Part shown: positions 24,862 through 33,257 of the stretch, piece after piece
How the letters are laid out: the number at the start of each line of letters is the position of its first letter
How positions within the stretch are numbered: the first letter of the stretch is position 1
Notes under the pieces: model-generated
Told to the model about the DNA's origin: nothing
Databases searched by the model: none
The model's input: the letters and a program-made list of their open reading frames with translations, nothing else
Source of the DNA: Hungatella sp.
GTDB lineage: Bacteria; Bacillota; Clostridia; Lachnospirales; Lachnospiraceae
Assembly (NCBI GenBank): GCA_022792815.1
Contig: JAAWBS010000028.1
Location: 1-54,884, forward strand
Reading direction: 5' to 3'
Length of the DNA stretch: 54,884 bases
Translations under genes and position numbers: made by a program

Positions 24862-25947
24862 TTACAAAGTTTTCTTAATATAATCTGAGATGACGGAGTT
24901 GACCCCCCTGTGGAGATCCCGCCCTCTGTCTGTAGCTATGAGATAGCCCAGAACCTGAAACACTGTCACATACTCCAGGGCAAAGAAGTAATGGCTGACC
25001 GAGGAGATGGGAAGGTCCCGGCCGTCCCCTGCCTCCTGTCCGATGACACAGCAAAATCCGATCTTTTCTTTTAAGAACCGGGCAATGGACCTTACCTTTT
25101 CGTCATCTTCTCCCCTGTGATGAAGAAGGAAGAAAATCATACTTCCGTCAAAAGCGTTCTGGGGGCCATGGATAAATTCCTCCAGTTCAAAACTTCTGGT
25201 AACCATGGGAGCCATCTCCATCAGTTTGATGTCCCCTTCATTGGCTGTCGGATACAGGTCCCCTGTACCTGCCAGCATAACCGTATTTTTCCGGAGAAGA
25301 GAAAATTTATGACGCTCATACCACTGTTTTGTCTGCTCTTCCACTTCTTTCAGATTCTCCGTCATGATCTCGTAATCGTCAAGGATCTTTCTCTGCTCCT
25401 CTTCATCCAAAGTCCCGTTAAAGGCGGCTATGGACATGCCAAGCATGCAGCAGACCCCGGTGGAAGTGGAAAAACCGATGGTTCTGTATAAGAATTCCTC
25501 CTGTCCGCACCCCATGTCCACAGGAAGCCCTGCCAGTCTGGAGATGGAAGTATTGGGATCCGATGTGATGGCAATACAGGGCTTGTTTGCAGCTTTGATT
25601 TTTTCCAAAGCTTCGTAAACCAGCCTTGTCTCTCCTCCCTGGGAGATTACCACATAAACCTCTCTGCCCTCTGTCTGGGAATCTAATTCAAGTTCTGCCT
25701 CATACTTCACAAAAATGTTAGGATATTTCAACTCTGCCTGAAGATGGCAATATTTTTTGATAAATAGTTTTGCCATATGGGCGCTGTTGTAGGAAGAACC
25801 GCTTGCAATGAAGATCACCTTGTCCACGTATGTGACCTTCTCACTTGTCAGATAGGCAGAAACCGCCTTCCTCCTTTCCGGGTAGCTTTCTTTGATACGT
25901 CTAAGCAGTATGGGAACTCTCTCGATGCAATCTAAAACCGTAGTCAT
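24862..25947 (-). CDS. SIS-domain sugar-phosphate isomerase/deglycase (FrlB/GfrF/GlmS-C-like)
   Basis: The 361-aa protein has two SIS domains: the first with IFIASGSSYNSAHMAKLF and VVISQGGETRLVYEAL, the second near VMLAGTGDLYPTANEGDIKL with ELEEFIHGPQNAF. The closing region carries the EFxHGP motif seen in GlmS isomerase domains and in deglycases for fructoselysine-6-P (FrlB) and glucoselysine-6-P (GfrE/F). It is the first gene of an operon with a complete mannose-type PTS, so it probably acts on the phosphorylated sugar brought in. Amadori-compound or amino-sugar phosphate are the best candidates; the sequence alone cannot decide. Confidence 0.8.
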   Translation of the reverse strand: MTTVLDCIERVPILLRRIKESYPERRKAVSAYLTSEKVTYVDKVIFIASGSSYNSAHMAKLFIKKYCHLQAELKYPNIFVKYEAELELDSQTEGREVYVVISQGGETRLVYEALEKIKAANKPCIAITSDPNTSISRLAGLPVDMGCGQEEFLYRTIGFSTSTGVCCMLGMSIAAFNGTLDEEEQRKILDDYEIMTENLKEVEEQTKQWYERHKFSLLRKNTVMLAGTGDLYPTANEGDIKLMEMAPMVTRSFELEEFIHGPQNAFDGSMIFFLLHHRGEDDEKVRSIARFLKEKIGFCCVIGQEAGDGRDLPISSVSHYFFALEYVTVFQVLGYLIATDRGRDLHRGVNSVISDYIKKTL

Positions 25948-25969
25948 ATCGTACCTCCTTTATGAGTCC

Positions 25970-25998
25970 AGTATAGCCTGCCGTCTGTCCGGGTTCAA
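25970..25998 (-). promoter_or_regulatory. Promoter of the PTS operon
   Basis: TTGAAC (25993-25998) and TATACT (25970-25975) on the minus strand with a 17 bp spacer. The gene starts at 25947 behind AAAGGAGG, giving a very short leader. Confidence 0.7.
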
Positions 25999-26008
25999 AT
26001 TGTATTTT

Positions 26009-26026
26009 TGCACCATATATAGTGCA
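26009..26026. promoter_or_regulatory. Palindromic operator upstream of the PTS promoter
   Basis: TGCACCATATATAGTGCA is symmetric at 16 of 18 positions and lies about 54 bp upstream of the likely start of transcription, just behind the -35. This is an activator position. The PRD regulator of the operon is the natural candidate to bind it. Confidence 0.5.
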
Positions 26027-26071
26027 GATTGGGATTGGCAGGATTCTTTTTTGCGTCTGAAAAAAAGAAAA

Positions 26072-26089
26072 CGGACTCCGAAGAGTCCG
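26072..26089 (-). terminator. Rho-independent terminator with UUCG loop
   Basis: CGGACTC and GAGTCCG form a perfect 7 bp stem; on the minus strand the loop is TTCG and the stem is followed by TTTTCTTTTTTT. It ends the transcript of DUF3795 and the small frame, and insulates the PTS promoter. Confidence 0.85.
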
Positions 26090-26110
26090 CACAGACGGTA
26101 GTCTGACGCT

Positions 26111-26308
26111 TTAGCAGGTAAATATTCGACGTTGGAGGGGAGGGAGCGAGATGAAGAGATGAGGTACGCTTCCGGACAGAGATAAGAAGTGCCGCCTGAG
26201 GAGTGTATTTTCCAGTGATACAGCTCTGTAACGGATCTGTTTTTGAATCCGTCTTTGTTCCATGGAAAAAGTGCTACGGCTAAAGGTTCTTGAAAAATAA
26301 TCCAGCAT
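26111..26308 (-). CDS. Possible small basic protein, 65 aa
   Basis: A frame opening at ATG 26308 has GAGG ten bases upstream, overlapping the stop of the DUF3795 gene. It begins MLDYFSRTFSRSTFSMEQRR and is rich in Arg, Ser, Phe and Leu; it ends 22 bp before a strong terminator. The placement fits a second gene of a short operon, but the composition is odd and no family is recognised, so it could be an untranslated trailer. Confidence 0.3.
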   Translation of the reverse strand: MLDYFSRTFSRSTFSMEQRRIQKQIRYRAVSLENTLLRRHFLSLSGSVPHLFISLPPLQRRIFTC

Positions 26309-26320
26309 ACATCTGGATCC

Positions 26321-26695
26321 TCACCGTTTCCCGCTTCTGATAAACGAAATCAGCTCCTCCAGCTCCTCAAAATCATCATAATCTCCCAAGATTCCTTCCC
26401 GGTGATAGACGACTCCGTTTTTTTCATGTTCTTCCAGGAGGTCCAGCAGCGCCTCAAGCCCATACCGCTTTGCAAATACCGTAAACCCGTAAGGCTTGAT
26501 TTTGCCTAACAGCCCTTTCCTGCAATCTTCTTCACACAAAAAACAGTGGGAGATTCCTTTTTCCATAGAACATTTCCGGTTTTCGCACCAATCTTTATCA
26601 GGACATTCCTCTGATTTACAGCCGTTGCAGCTGGTGTTTTCCGCACACAGGCAACAGGCCAAACCACATCTCGCGATCCCAAGTTCCCGTTTCAT
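26321..26695 (-). CDS. DUF3795 cysteine-rich protein
   Basis: A 124-aa protein with a cysteine-rich N-terminal half: ARCGLACCLCAENTSCNGC, then CPDKDWCENRKCSMEKG and CFLCEEDC. The pattern is that of the DUF3795 family, small probable metal- or cluster-binding proteins of anaerobes with unknown role. The C-terminal part is helical and acidic. GAGGAGG precedes the ATG. Confidence 0.85.
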   Translation of the reverse strand: MKRELGIARCGLACCLCAENTSCNGCKSEECPDKDWCENRKCSMEKGISHCFLCEEDCRKGLLGKIKPYGFTVFAKRYGLEALLDLLEEHEKNGVVYHREGILGDYDDFEELEELISFIRSGKR

Positions 26696-26807
26696 CTGCT
26701 GACCTCCTCAAGATTGTATATATTTTTTCTTCCTTCCGCCCCAGACCGCTGCCTCACGAAAAGCAGGCGCCAGCCTGGGTGCGGTGGTCTTTCTCTCCGG
26801 CTGATCT

Positions 26808-27491
26808 TTATCTGGCGGGCATTTGAAATCCCTCAAGAGCCCGGTTGAGATAGTCGTTAAAAGGCTTCATGGCCTCAAAGATCTTCGCGGCCTGCGGGAC
26901 AAACGTCTCCCCGTCCATGATCTGCTCATCGGAAACCGGGTATTCCAGATACCAGCTCTTGAATTTCAGATAGGCGGCCTGGGGGTGTTCCCGGTCAAAG
27001 CCGGCCGGAACATGTTTCAGAGCCGTCCCCTGCACAGTAAAGGCCTTTTGAAAGTCCGGCGCCTGCACAATCTCCTCCCACGCACTGCCGTTTGCGGCAA
27101 TGTAATTCCTCACCATGGCAGTGGCATCCTTGAACATATCCGCAAAGAGCCCTCCTCCCAGAAAAGAACCGCCTCCCGGCGTGATCATCAGGTAATACCC
27201 CACGGGCACGGGCAGCTTTCCCCTGGCGGAGATGTGGGCCCGGAATGAAGGGTTGTAGGGGGATTTGTCGTGGCTGAACCTGGTGTCCCTCACCAGCTTG
27301 AAGGTCAGATTCTTCGGTTCATTGTGGAGCACGCTTTTGTCAAATGTCCCGATCCTCACAATCAGTTCCTGTATGAGGGCCTCAAACGCTCTGTTGGCCT
27401 CCTGAAATTCCTGCTTGTGGGCATGATACCATTCCCGGTTATTGTTTTCCTTCAAATGTTCCAGATAAGTTAACATCTTTTTGCCGTCCAT
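26808..27491 (-). CDS. DUF2461 (TIGR02453) family protein
   Basis: A 227-aa protein with family features NNREWYHAHKQEFQEANRAF, KLVRDTRFSHDKSPYNPSF and GGGSFLGGGLF. DUF2461 proteins are widespread, with no confirmed activity. It is preceded by a sigma factor gene in the same direction (11 bp apart), so the two are probably co-transcribed. Confidence 0.88.
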   Translation of the reverse strand: MDGKKMLTYLEHLKENNNREWYHAHKQEFQEANRAFEALIQELIVRIGTFDKSVLHNEPKNLTFKLVRDTRFSHDKSPYNPSFRAHISARGKLPVPVGYYLMITPGGGSFLGGGLFADMFKDATAMVRNYIAANGSAWEEIVQAPDFQKAFTVQGTALKHVPAGFDREHPQAAYLKFKSWYLEYPVSDEQIMDGETFVPQAAKIFEAMKPFNDYLNRALEGFQMPAR

Positions 27492-27502
27492 GTCTGTCCT
27501 CC

Positions 27503-28348
27503 CTATCCATTTTTTACAACCGAAAAAGACGTCCCGTTTAGAAAGTCTTCGATAAAGTGTTTCAGATTCTCCGGCGGCTCATAGGTGCGGCAGAAAGAAA
27601 ACTCCTGGGAGATGTCGTCGATCTCCTCCATGGCGGCCGTCACGTCGAGGACAATCTCCTTTGCCACGGCGTTGTGAAAGTCCAGCCTGGCTGGATGAAT
27701 CCGGTGGTTTTGGATTGCGTAGTTGACCCTTTTCTCACAGCGGCAGGCGCCTCTTCCGTATTCTCCGCAGTACTCCCCCAAGAAATCCGCCATCTTCCTG
27801 CGTGTTCTGGACAGTCTCTGCCGGTAGGCCTCTGGGGTGATTCCCAGGACGTCCCCGGCGATCCGGCTGTCCAGGTGAAACATGGTTCCCAGAATAAAGA
27901 TACATCGGCTTTCCACGTCCAGGCACTGCAGCATAACGTTGGTGCATGACAGTTTCAGTTCTTCCGCCAGGATGTGCTTCTCCACGTTCTGGGTCAGATC
28001 CGGCACTTCGTCAATCTTCCCGTGGAGAATGTCTTCTCCGTAGTAGTCGAAACTCAGCGGGTGCCTGGCAAACATATGTTTCTTGTAGTTTTTCAGATGG
28101 TTCACCGCAATGGCGAATACCCAGGTGGAAAAGGCGCTCTCCTTCTTAAAGGACGAAAGGTGGGTCATAACCTTCAGCAAAATATCCTGGGAAGCATCCT
28201 CGGCATCCGAAAAGGTTCCAAGCATTCTCAGGGAAAGGTTAAACACCAGATCCTGTACGCCTGCCAGCAAGGTTTCCAGAGACTGCCTGTCTCCGGCCGC
28301 AGCCTGGTCGACCAGCGCCGACCATTGGTTGTCTGTTGATTGGTTCAT
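27503..28348 (-). CDS. RNA polymerase ECF-type sigma factor with C-terminal extension
   Basis: Of 281 residues, the first ~190 form sigma regions 2 (FSDAEDASQDILLKVMTHLS, FSTWVFAIAVNHLKNY) and 4 (LGITPEAYRQRLSRTRRKMA). A C-terminal extension of about 90 residues starts with a cysteine-rich stretch (YCGEYGRGACRCEKRVNYA) and carries conserved-looking charged helices. Extensions of this sort often sense a signal or replace an anti-sigma factor. No anti-sigma gene lies next to it. A weak -35/-10 could not be fixed. Confidence 0.8.
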   Translation of the reverse strand: MNQSTDNQWSALVDQAAAGDRQSLETLLAGVQDLVFNLSLRMLGTFSDAEDASQDILLKVMTHLSSFKKESAFSTWVFAIAVNHLKNYKKHMFARHPLSFDYYGEDILHGKIDEVPDLTQNVEKHILAEELKLSCTNVMLQCLDVESRCIFILGTMFHLDSRIAGDVLGITPEAYRQRLSRTRRKMADFLGEYCGEYGRGACRCEKRVNYAIQNHRIHPARLDFHNAVAKEIVLDVTAAMEEIDDISQEFSFCRTYEPPENLKHFIEDFLNGTSFSVVKNG

Positions 28349-28447
28349 CAGTTCCTCTCTTTCCGCTGTCTCTAAGACAGACTTTTTTTCAGGAATGGAT
28401 CTCCCGCATCGTATTAGACAACCGAAAAGCCGGCCTGTGACAGGAAA

Positions 28448-29020
28448 TCATATAGAATCTCTCTCTGATGTCTCTGGTTCCGGGTGCGGGCTCTCAGGGC
28501 TCCGGTCCGCCCATATCCGATAACAACACACCTTCTCTCCCACATCGCTGCCGTGCAGACTGCTCCTGCATGTCTCCTCCAGCCGGAATCCGCATTTCTC
28601 AAACAGCCTTCTGGAGGCAATGTTGCGCTCCAGAATATGAGACTCCACACAGTTCAGACCAAGTCCGCCAAACCCGTAGGAGATCAGAAGCCTCACCGCA
28701 TCCTCTCCAAAGCCCTTCCGGCGGGCAGATTTCACGACCTTGATGTAGATCTCCCCCGTCTCACGGTCTGGCCCGATGTCAGACAGCGCAATAACCCCCA
28801 GGGCCTTCTGCGGACATTCCCTGTCCGCAATAACCCTGCGCAGGCCGCCGGCAGAGTCTGCAAGAGGGCCGAACCAGTCCATCTGACGGTCATAAGAGAG
28901 GGGGCAGCCGTAGCCGCCGGTTATCTTACCGGTATCCGGGTCCTTTATGAGATCTGAAAACATGTCCCGGTCCTCCTTCTCCATGGTCCGAAGGATCACC
29001 TTTTCCCCTGTGAGATTCAT
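28448..29020 (-). CDS. GNAT acetyltransferase (RimJ/RimL type)
   Basis: A 190-aa GNAT: MNLTGEKVILRTMEKEDRDM, the acetyl-CoA loop around KSARRKGFGEDAVRLL, and GLNCVESHILERNIASRRLF with the end FEKCGFRLEE. This is the pattern of RimJ/RimL-type N-acetyltransferases, which modify ribosomal proteins or small amines. The start overlaps the MATE stop (ATGA), so the two are translated in series. Confidence 0.85.
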   Translation of the reverse strand: MNLTGEKVILRTMEKEDRDMFSDLIKDPDTGKITGGYGCPLSYDRQMDWFGPLADSAGGLRRVIADRECPQKALGVIALSDIGPDRETGEIYIKVVKSARRKGFGEDAVRLLISYGFGGLGLNCVESHILERNIASRRLFEKCGFRLEETCRSSLHGSDVGEKVCCYRIWADRSPESPHPEPETSERDSI

Positions 29021-30351
29021 GTCCGCCTCCTGTCAAAATGGATATAAAAACCAATACAGACGGCGGCCGAGATCAGGGAGCCCAGGGGCGCCGCCCAGCC
29101 CATGGGATAGAGGCTCTCGGGAAAGAGCCGGCTGGCCAGGTAGGCTCCGGGGATCCGCATGGTCAGGATGGCGATGATGTTGTGCAAAAAGGAGACTCCG
29201 GACTTCTGGTCCCCGCAGAAATATCCGCTGAAGCAGAAATGGATCCCGGCGAAAATACAGTCAAAGGAGTAGGACCGCATGTAGGCGCAGCCTGCTGCCA
29301 GCACCGCTGTCTCCTTGGTGAAGAGGCCGATGAGGGTGTGAGGCAGGAACTGGTTGTACACGCAGCAGAAAACTCCCCAGGCCGTGGTGATCGCAAGACC
29401 GTAGTACAGGGACTTTCTGGCCCGCTCCGGCTGCCCCGCCCCCATGTTCTGAGCCGTGACGGCGGAGATGGCAGAGAGAAAGGAGGAAGGCACCAGGAAC
29501 ATAAATCCGATGAGTTTCTCCACGATCCCCACGCTGGCCGCCGCCGTGAGCCCCCGGCTGTTGGCGATGACGGTGATGGCCATGAAAGCCACCTGAATCA
29601 GGCCGTCCTGCAGGGCGATGGGGGCGCCTACCATGAGGATGTCCCACAGAATCCGGCGGCTTGGCCTCATGGTCCGGCGGTTCATGGCAAAGCCGAAGTC
29701 TTTGCGCGTCAGCATCAAAAGAGCCACAGCCACGCTGACGGCCTGCCCCAGCACCGTGCCCAGGGCGGCGCCTGCGGCCCCCATGCCAAAAACTCCGATA
29801 AAAAGAAAGTCCAGAACAATGTTGACCACACAGGCCACGGCCACAAAATACATGGGGCTCCGGGAATCTCCGGTGCCCCGAAACAGGCTGCTGATCACAT
29901 TGTAGGCCGTGATAAAGGGAATTCCCAAAAAGCAGATCCGCAGGTAGGCCACGGTCTCGGCCATGGCATCCGCCGGCGTCAGTATGAGTCTGGCGATTTC
30001 CCCGGTCAATGCGAAGAGGGATATGGTCAGGACGCAGGCAAACCCCATAAAGAAGGCTGCGGTGGTCCCCATGGTCCGGGCCGCCGCCGTCTGGTCTCCG
30101 GCGCCTACGGCCCGGCCGATGCGCACGGTGGTTCCCATGGCAAAGCCCAGGAGGATTACCGTCAGCATGTGCATGACCTGGCTGCCCACGGACACGGCGG
30201 TGATGGTGGCTGAGCCGTTGTACAGTCCGGTGATAAACAGATCCGCCATGCCGTAAAAGGTCTGCATAAAGCTGGACAGCAGGTAAGGGAGGGCGAAGAA
30301 TACCAGAGTTCTCCCTATTTTTCCGGTAGTTAATTGATTCTTTTCATTCAT
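29017..30351 (-). CDS. MATE-family efflux protein
   Basis: A 444-aa transporter with twelve hydrophobic helices and MATE motifs GKIGRTLVFFALPYLLSSFM and GTGDSRSPMYFVAVA. It extrudes cationic drugs or metabolites with Na+ or H+. The start at 30351 (MNEKNQLTTGK) is chosen because GGAGG lies at proper distance, whereas the ATG at 30360 is too close to it. Confidence 0.92.
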   Translation of the reverse strand: MNEKNQLTTGKIGRTLVFFALPYLLSSFMQTFYGMADLFITGLYNGSATITAVSVGSQVMHMLTVILLGFAMGTTVRIGRAVGAGDQTAAARTMGTTAAFFMGFACVLTISLFALTGEIARLILTPADAMAETVAYLRICFLGIPFITAYNVISSLFRGTGDSRSPMYFVAVACVVNIVLDFLFIGVFGMGAAGAALGTVLGQAVSVAVALLMLTRKDFGFAMNRRTMRPSRRILWDILMVGAPIALQDGLIQVAFMAITVIANSRGLTAAASVGIVEKLIGFMFLVPSSFLSAISAVTAQNMGAGQPERARKSLYYGLAITTAWGVFCCVYNQFLPHTLIGLFTKETAVLAAGCAYMRSYSFDCIFAGIHFCFSGYFCGDQKSGVSFLHNIIAILTMRIPGAYLASRLFPESLYPMGWAAPLGSLISAAVCIGFYIHFDRRRT

Positions 30352-30376
30352 GATTCTCATCCTCCATCCGTATCCC

Positions 30377-31006
30377 TTATCTGTAGTGGTCCGTGAACAG
30401 GCTCAGCTGTTCATAATCCGTTCTCCGCTCCAGAAGACATGGAGTCTTTTGAAGAAGCGTTCGGGCCGTCCCTTGGTCCAGAAGCCATGGGACCACGTCG
30501 TCCGGGTCCAGGATCAGGGGCATACGGTCATGGACCGGCTTCATGGAGGCGTTGGCTTCGGTGGTGAGGATCACGAAATGAGCTCCGTCCTCATACTGCC
30601 GGCACAGACCTGCCATGAACAGAACCGGCGAGCCGGTCCTGAAAAATGTATGTTTTTCCTTCCCGGGATTCCACTCGTAGAAGCGGGAGGCAGGAACCAC
30701 GATGCGCCCTCCGTACATGCTGTCCTGAAAGAGCGGTTTCTCTGTGGCGGACTCACATCTGGCGTTGAAAATGACCTTGGAGCCGGAGGAACCGGGAAAT
30801 CCGGGGAATCCCCATCTCTGCCAGATGCAGTACGGCGAGCCGTCCCCCTCTGCCAGCACAGGGGCTGTGTCTGTGGGACGGACGTCTCCTGACCGGATCC
30901 GTTCCGGCCGGAATCCGGCTCCCTGCCGGGACCGCCCGGCGAGCCGGCCAAACAGGATTTCCAGCTCCTGCGCCATACTTTGATCCATGTAATATCTGCT
31001 GCACAT
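30377..31006 (-). CDS. SOS-response-associated peptidase family protein (SRAP/HMCES/YedK)
   Basis: The start at 31006 gives a protein beginning MCSRYYMDQ, with the catalytic Cys2 that forms a thiazolidine crosslink with abasic sites in single-stranded DNA after removal of Met. Other SRAP features follow: NARCESATEKPLF, a Glu in FYEWNPGKE and the His of HDRMPLILDP. GGAGAGGAG is upstream. No LexA box is visible near the gene. Confidence 0.9.
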   Translation of the reverse strand: MCSRYYMDQSMAQELEILFGRLAGRSRQGAGFRPERIRSGDVRPTDTAPVLAEGDGSPYCIWQRWGFPGFPGSSGSKVIFNARCESATEKPLFQDSMYGGRIVVPASRFYEWNPGKEKHTFFRTGSPVLFMAGLCRQYEDGAHFVILTTEANASMKPVHDRMPLILDPDDVVPWLLDQGTARTLLQKTPCLLERRTDYEQLSLFTDHYR

Positions 31007-31063
31007 GACCGTTGCTCCTCTCCTTTGGTATGGATTGTCCCTGCATGGCCCGCTGAGCACAAG

Positions 31064-31092
31064 CCCCCTTCCGGCCAGAAACCGGAAGGGGG
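31064..31092 (-). terminator. Strong GC hairpin downstream of the chemoreceptor gene
   Basis: CCCCCTTCCGG and CCGGAAGGGGG pair perfectly (11 bp) around a 7-base loop, 44 bp beyond the chemoreceptor stop. No U-run follows on the minus strand (CTTGTGCTC), so it is a terminator-like hairpin of uncertain efficiency. Confidence 0.5.
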
Positions 31093-31135
31093 TGTGAAAT
31101 TCGGTGCCGCGATCCTATGTAGAGAAGCGATGATG

Positions 31136-32803
31136 TCAGAAATTCTGTTTCAGGCTAAAGGCGCCGACCAGCCGCTTAAACAGACTGGCCTGGGAGGACA
31201 GCTCCTCGCTGGCGGCTGCGCTTTCTTCGCTGGTGGCGGAGTTGGTCTGAACCACGGAGGAAATCTGGTCGATCCCCTCCGTGACCTGGGAGATGGCGGC
31301 GGTCTGGCTCTCAACAGCCTCCACCACGATGGACATCTTCTCGGTCACGCCGCCGGCGCTCTCACTGGTGCGGGCCAGGGCCTCCGTGACTTTGGCTACG
31401 ACGTCGCTGCCGTCATTGACGGCGGTGATGGAGCTCTCGATCAGCTCCTTGGTGGCTTTGGCGGCCTCGTCGGATTTGTTGGCCAGGTTGCGCACCTCGT
31501 CGGCCACTACGGCAAAGCCCTTGCCGCTGACTCCGGCCCGGGCAGCCTCCACGGCGGCGTTGAGGGCCAGGATGTTGGTCTGGAAGGCAATGTTCTCGAT
31601 GGTGGCGATGATCTTGGAGATCTTCTCGGAGGAGCCGGAGATTTTCTCCATAGCCGTGTTGAGCTGGTTCACGTACTCCATGCTGATGCCCAGATGGGCG
31701 CCGGCCTGCTCCACAAACTGACCGGCCTCCCGGGTGGCCTGGGCGGTCTTCTGGGCGTTTTCTGAGATGTTGTTGACTGTGATTGACAGCTGGGCCACGG
31801 AACTGGCCTGCTCCGTGGCTCCCTGTGCCAGGGACTGGGCGCTGTTGGACACCTGGTCGGAGCCGGAGGCCACCTGCTCGGCGCTCATCCTGATCTGGCC
31901 CAGAGTGTCGTTTAACTTGTCCACGATGCCGTTGAGAGACCGCTTGATGGAGGCGAAGTCGCCCACGTACTCGTTTTGGATGCTGCCTGTGAGATCACCG
32001 CCGGCGACGGAGTCCAGGATGCTGGAGATTTCGCCGATGTAGGATCTCAGGCGATGAATCGTCTCCCGGAAGATCTGAGCCAGATCGCCCACCTCGTCGT
32101 TGGAGTGGACCGAGATGCGGATCTCCTGGCCGTCTGCCAGGCCCAGCTCTCCTTTTCCCAGACGACTGGCCACCTGGGTGATCTCAGCCAGGGGGGCGGA
32201 GACGGTTTTCTTCAGATAAGGAGTGATAATCAGGATCCCGACCAGAATGACGGCGATGCTCACCAGGGAGGACATGACGACGGTCATAAAAATCTGCCGG
32301 CTGGCCTCGGCGCTGGAAATGCCGGCGAAAATCAGGCCGTTGACCTTGCCGTCCGCATCCCGGGTGGGAACGTAGGAGCACAGGTATTCCTCGTCGAGAA
32401 TCCTGGCTTTGCCCACATAGGAATTCCCCTTCTGAAGGACGGTGGAGGACAGGCCGGAGGACAGCTTGGTGCCGACGGCCCGCTGGCCGTTCTGGATCAC
32501 CGTGGTGTAGGCCCGTGTGTCCCCCTCAAAAATAGTAAACTCGCAGCCCATAAGGTTTTTCAGATTGTCCAGCAGCTGAGTTCGATCTTCTTCTTCCCCG
32601 GCCTGACTGAGGAGATAGGCCAGCATGTTCGTGCCGTTGGTACACCGCTGTTTGAGCATGGTGGTGGTCAGACTGCGGAACATGACAACACATACGGCCA
32701 CCGCGAAAAAAACGGACACCATCTGCATAATCACCACCATATTGCCTACTTTTTTGCCGATACGACGGTACTTTTTGCCGTTGGCTTGCTGAATCTTTTC
32801 CAT
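31136..32803 (-). CDS. Methyl-accepting chemotaxis protein
   Basis: A 555-aa receptor: N-terminal membrane helix (about 18-44), an extracellular single-Cache-like sensor (about 45-165), second helix (SSLVSIAVILVGILIITPYL), HAMP, and a cytoplasmic signalling domain with the hairpin tip IAFQTNILALNAAVEAARAG. Signals pass to CheA/CheW. No other chemotaxis genes are in the window. It has its own promoter. Confidence 0.95.
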   Translation of the reverse strand: MEKIQQANGKKYRRIGKKVGNMVVIMQMVSVFFAVAVCVVMFRSLTTTMLKQRCTNGTNMLAYLLSQAGEEEDRTQLLDNLKNLMGCEFTIFEGDTRAYTTVIQNGQRAVGTKLSSGLSSTVLQKGNSYVGKARILDEEYLCSYVPTRDADGKVNGLIFAGISSAEASRQIFMTVVMSSLVSIAVILVGILIITPYLKKTVSAPLAEITQVASRLGKGELGLADGQEIRISVHSNDEVGDLAQIFRETIHRLRSYIGEISSILDSVAGGDLTGSIQNEYVGDFASIKRSLNGIVDKLNDTLGQIRMSAEQVASGSDQVSNSAQSLAQGATEQASSVAQLSITVNNISENAQKTAQATREAGQFVEQAGAHLGISMEYVNQLNTAMEKISGSSEKISKIIATIENIAFQTNILALNAAVEAARAGVSGKGFAVVADEVRNLANKSDEAAKATKELIESSITAVNDGSDVVAKVTEALARTSESAGGVTEKMSIVVEAVESQTAAISQVTEGIDQISSVVQTNSATSEESAAASEELSSQASLFKRLVGAFSLKQNF

Positions 32804-32866
32804 AATTTATTACTCCATCCATTATAATTTCGTGGGTTCGGGCAACCCCGTCTTGACCCTGGTATC

Positions 32867-32895
32867 ATTATAATGGAGAACCGGTATTTTTTCAA
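32867..32895 (-). promoter_or_regulatory. Chemoreceptor promoter
   Basis: TTGAAA (32890-32895) and TATAAT (32867-32872) on the minus strand, 17 bp apart. It is a sigma-A type promoter overlapping the end of the upstream TfoX gene; no sigma-28 sequence is seen. Confidence 0.75.
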
Positions 32896-33257
32896 GACTC
32901 ATTCTCTGCGGAAGCTTTGGCCGCAGCCGTCTTCTTTTTCCCGGTTTTTTTTGGCTTTGGCGCCGGAAGTTCTCCGCAGGTAGCCGTTACCAGCCTGGTC
33001 AGCAGCTCCCGGTCCTCAAGGTCATCCACCAGAAGATAATTTTTGGCTCCCTTGTAGGGAGGTGCTTCTGCAAGGGACGGACAGAGCTTTTTGCCGGCCT
33101 CGGTGATCTTGATGTAAAGCTGATCCTCACAGATCACGGCAAAGATCTTTCCGTCACAGTAAAGGCCGTATTCGCCGAACATCTTTTTGTAGGTGACGGT
33201 TCCGGCTTCCTTCAGCTGGTCCACGATAAATTCCACAAATTCAAGTTTTGATGCCAT
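32892..33257 (-). CDS. TfoX N-terminal domain protein
   Basis: A 121-aa protein with the TfoX_N fold: YKKMFGEYGLYCDGKIFAVI, CEDQLYIKITEAGKKL and PPYKGAKNYLLVDDL. The C-terminal tail is Lys/Ala/Pro-rich (PKPKKTGKKKTAAAK). Single-domain versions occur in many bacteria without a competence role. It overlaps the HhH gene by 17 bp and belongs to a three-gene group with it and DUF503. Confidence 0.85.
   Translation of the reverse strand: MASKLEFVEFIVDQLKEAGTVTYKKMFGEYGLYCDGKIFAVICEDQLYIKITEAGKKLCPSLAEAPPYKGAKNYLLVDDLEDRELLTRLVTATCGELPAPKPKKTGKKKTAAAKASAENES

Noticed and set aside
28370..28400. Small hairpin with T-run (CTGTCT/AGACAG then CTTTTTTT) on the plus strand
   Set aside because: No plus-strand gene precedes it; the T-run is on the wrong strand for the sigma factor or GNAT genes.
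29038..30213. 391-codon plus-strand frame opposite the first MATE gene
   Set aside because: Same artefact: low-complexity Gly/His/Asp composition and no start signals.
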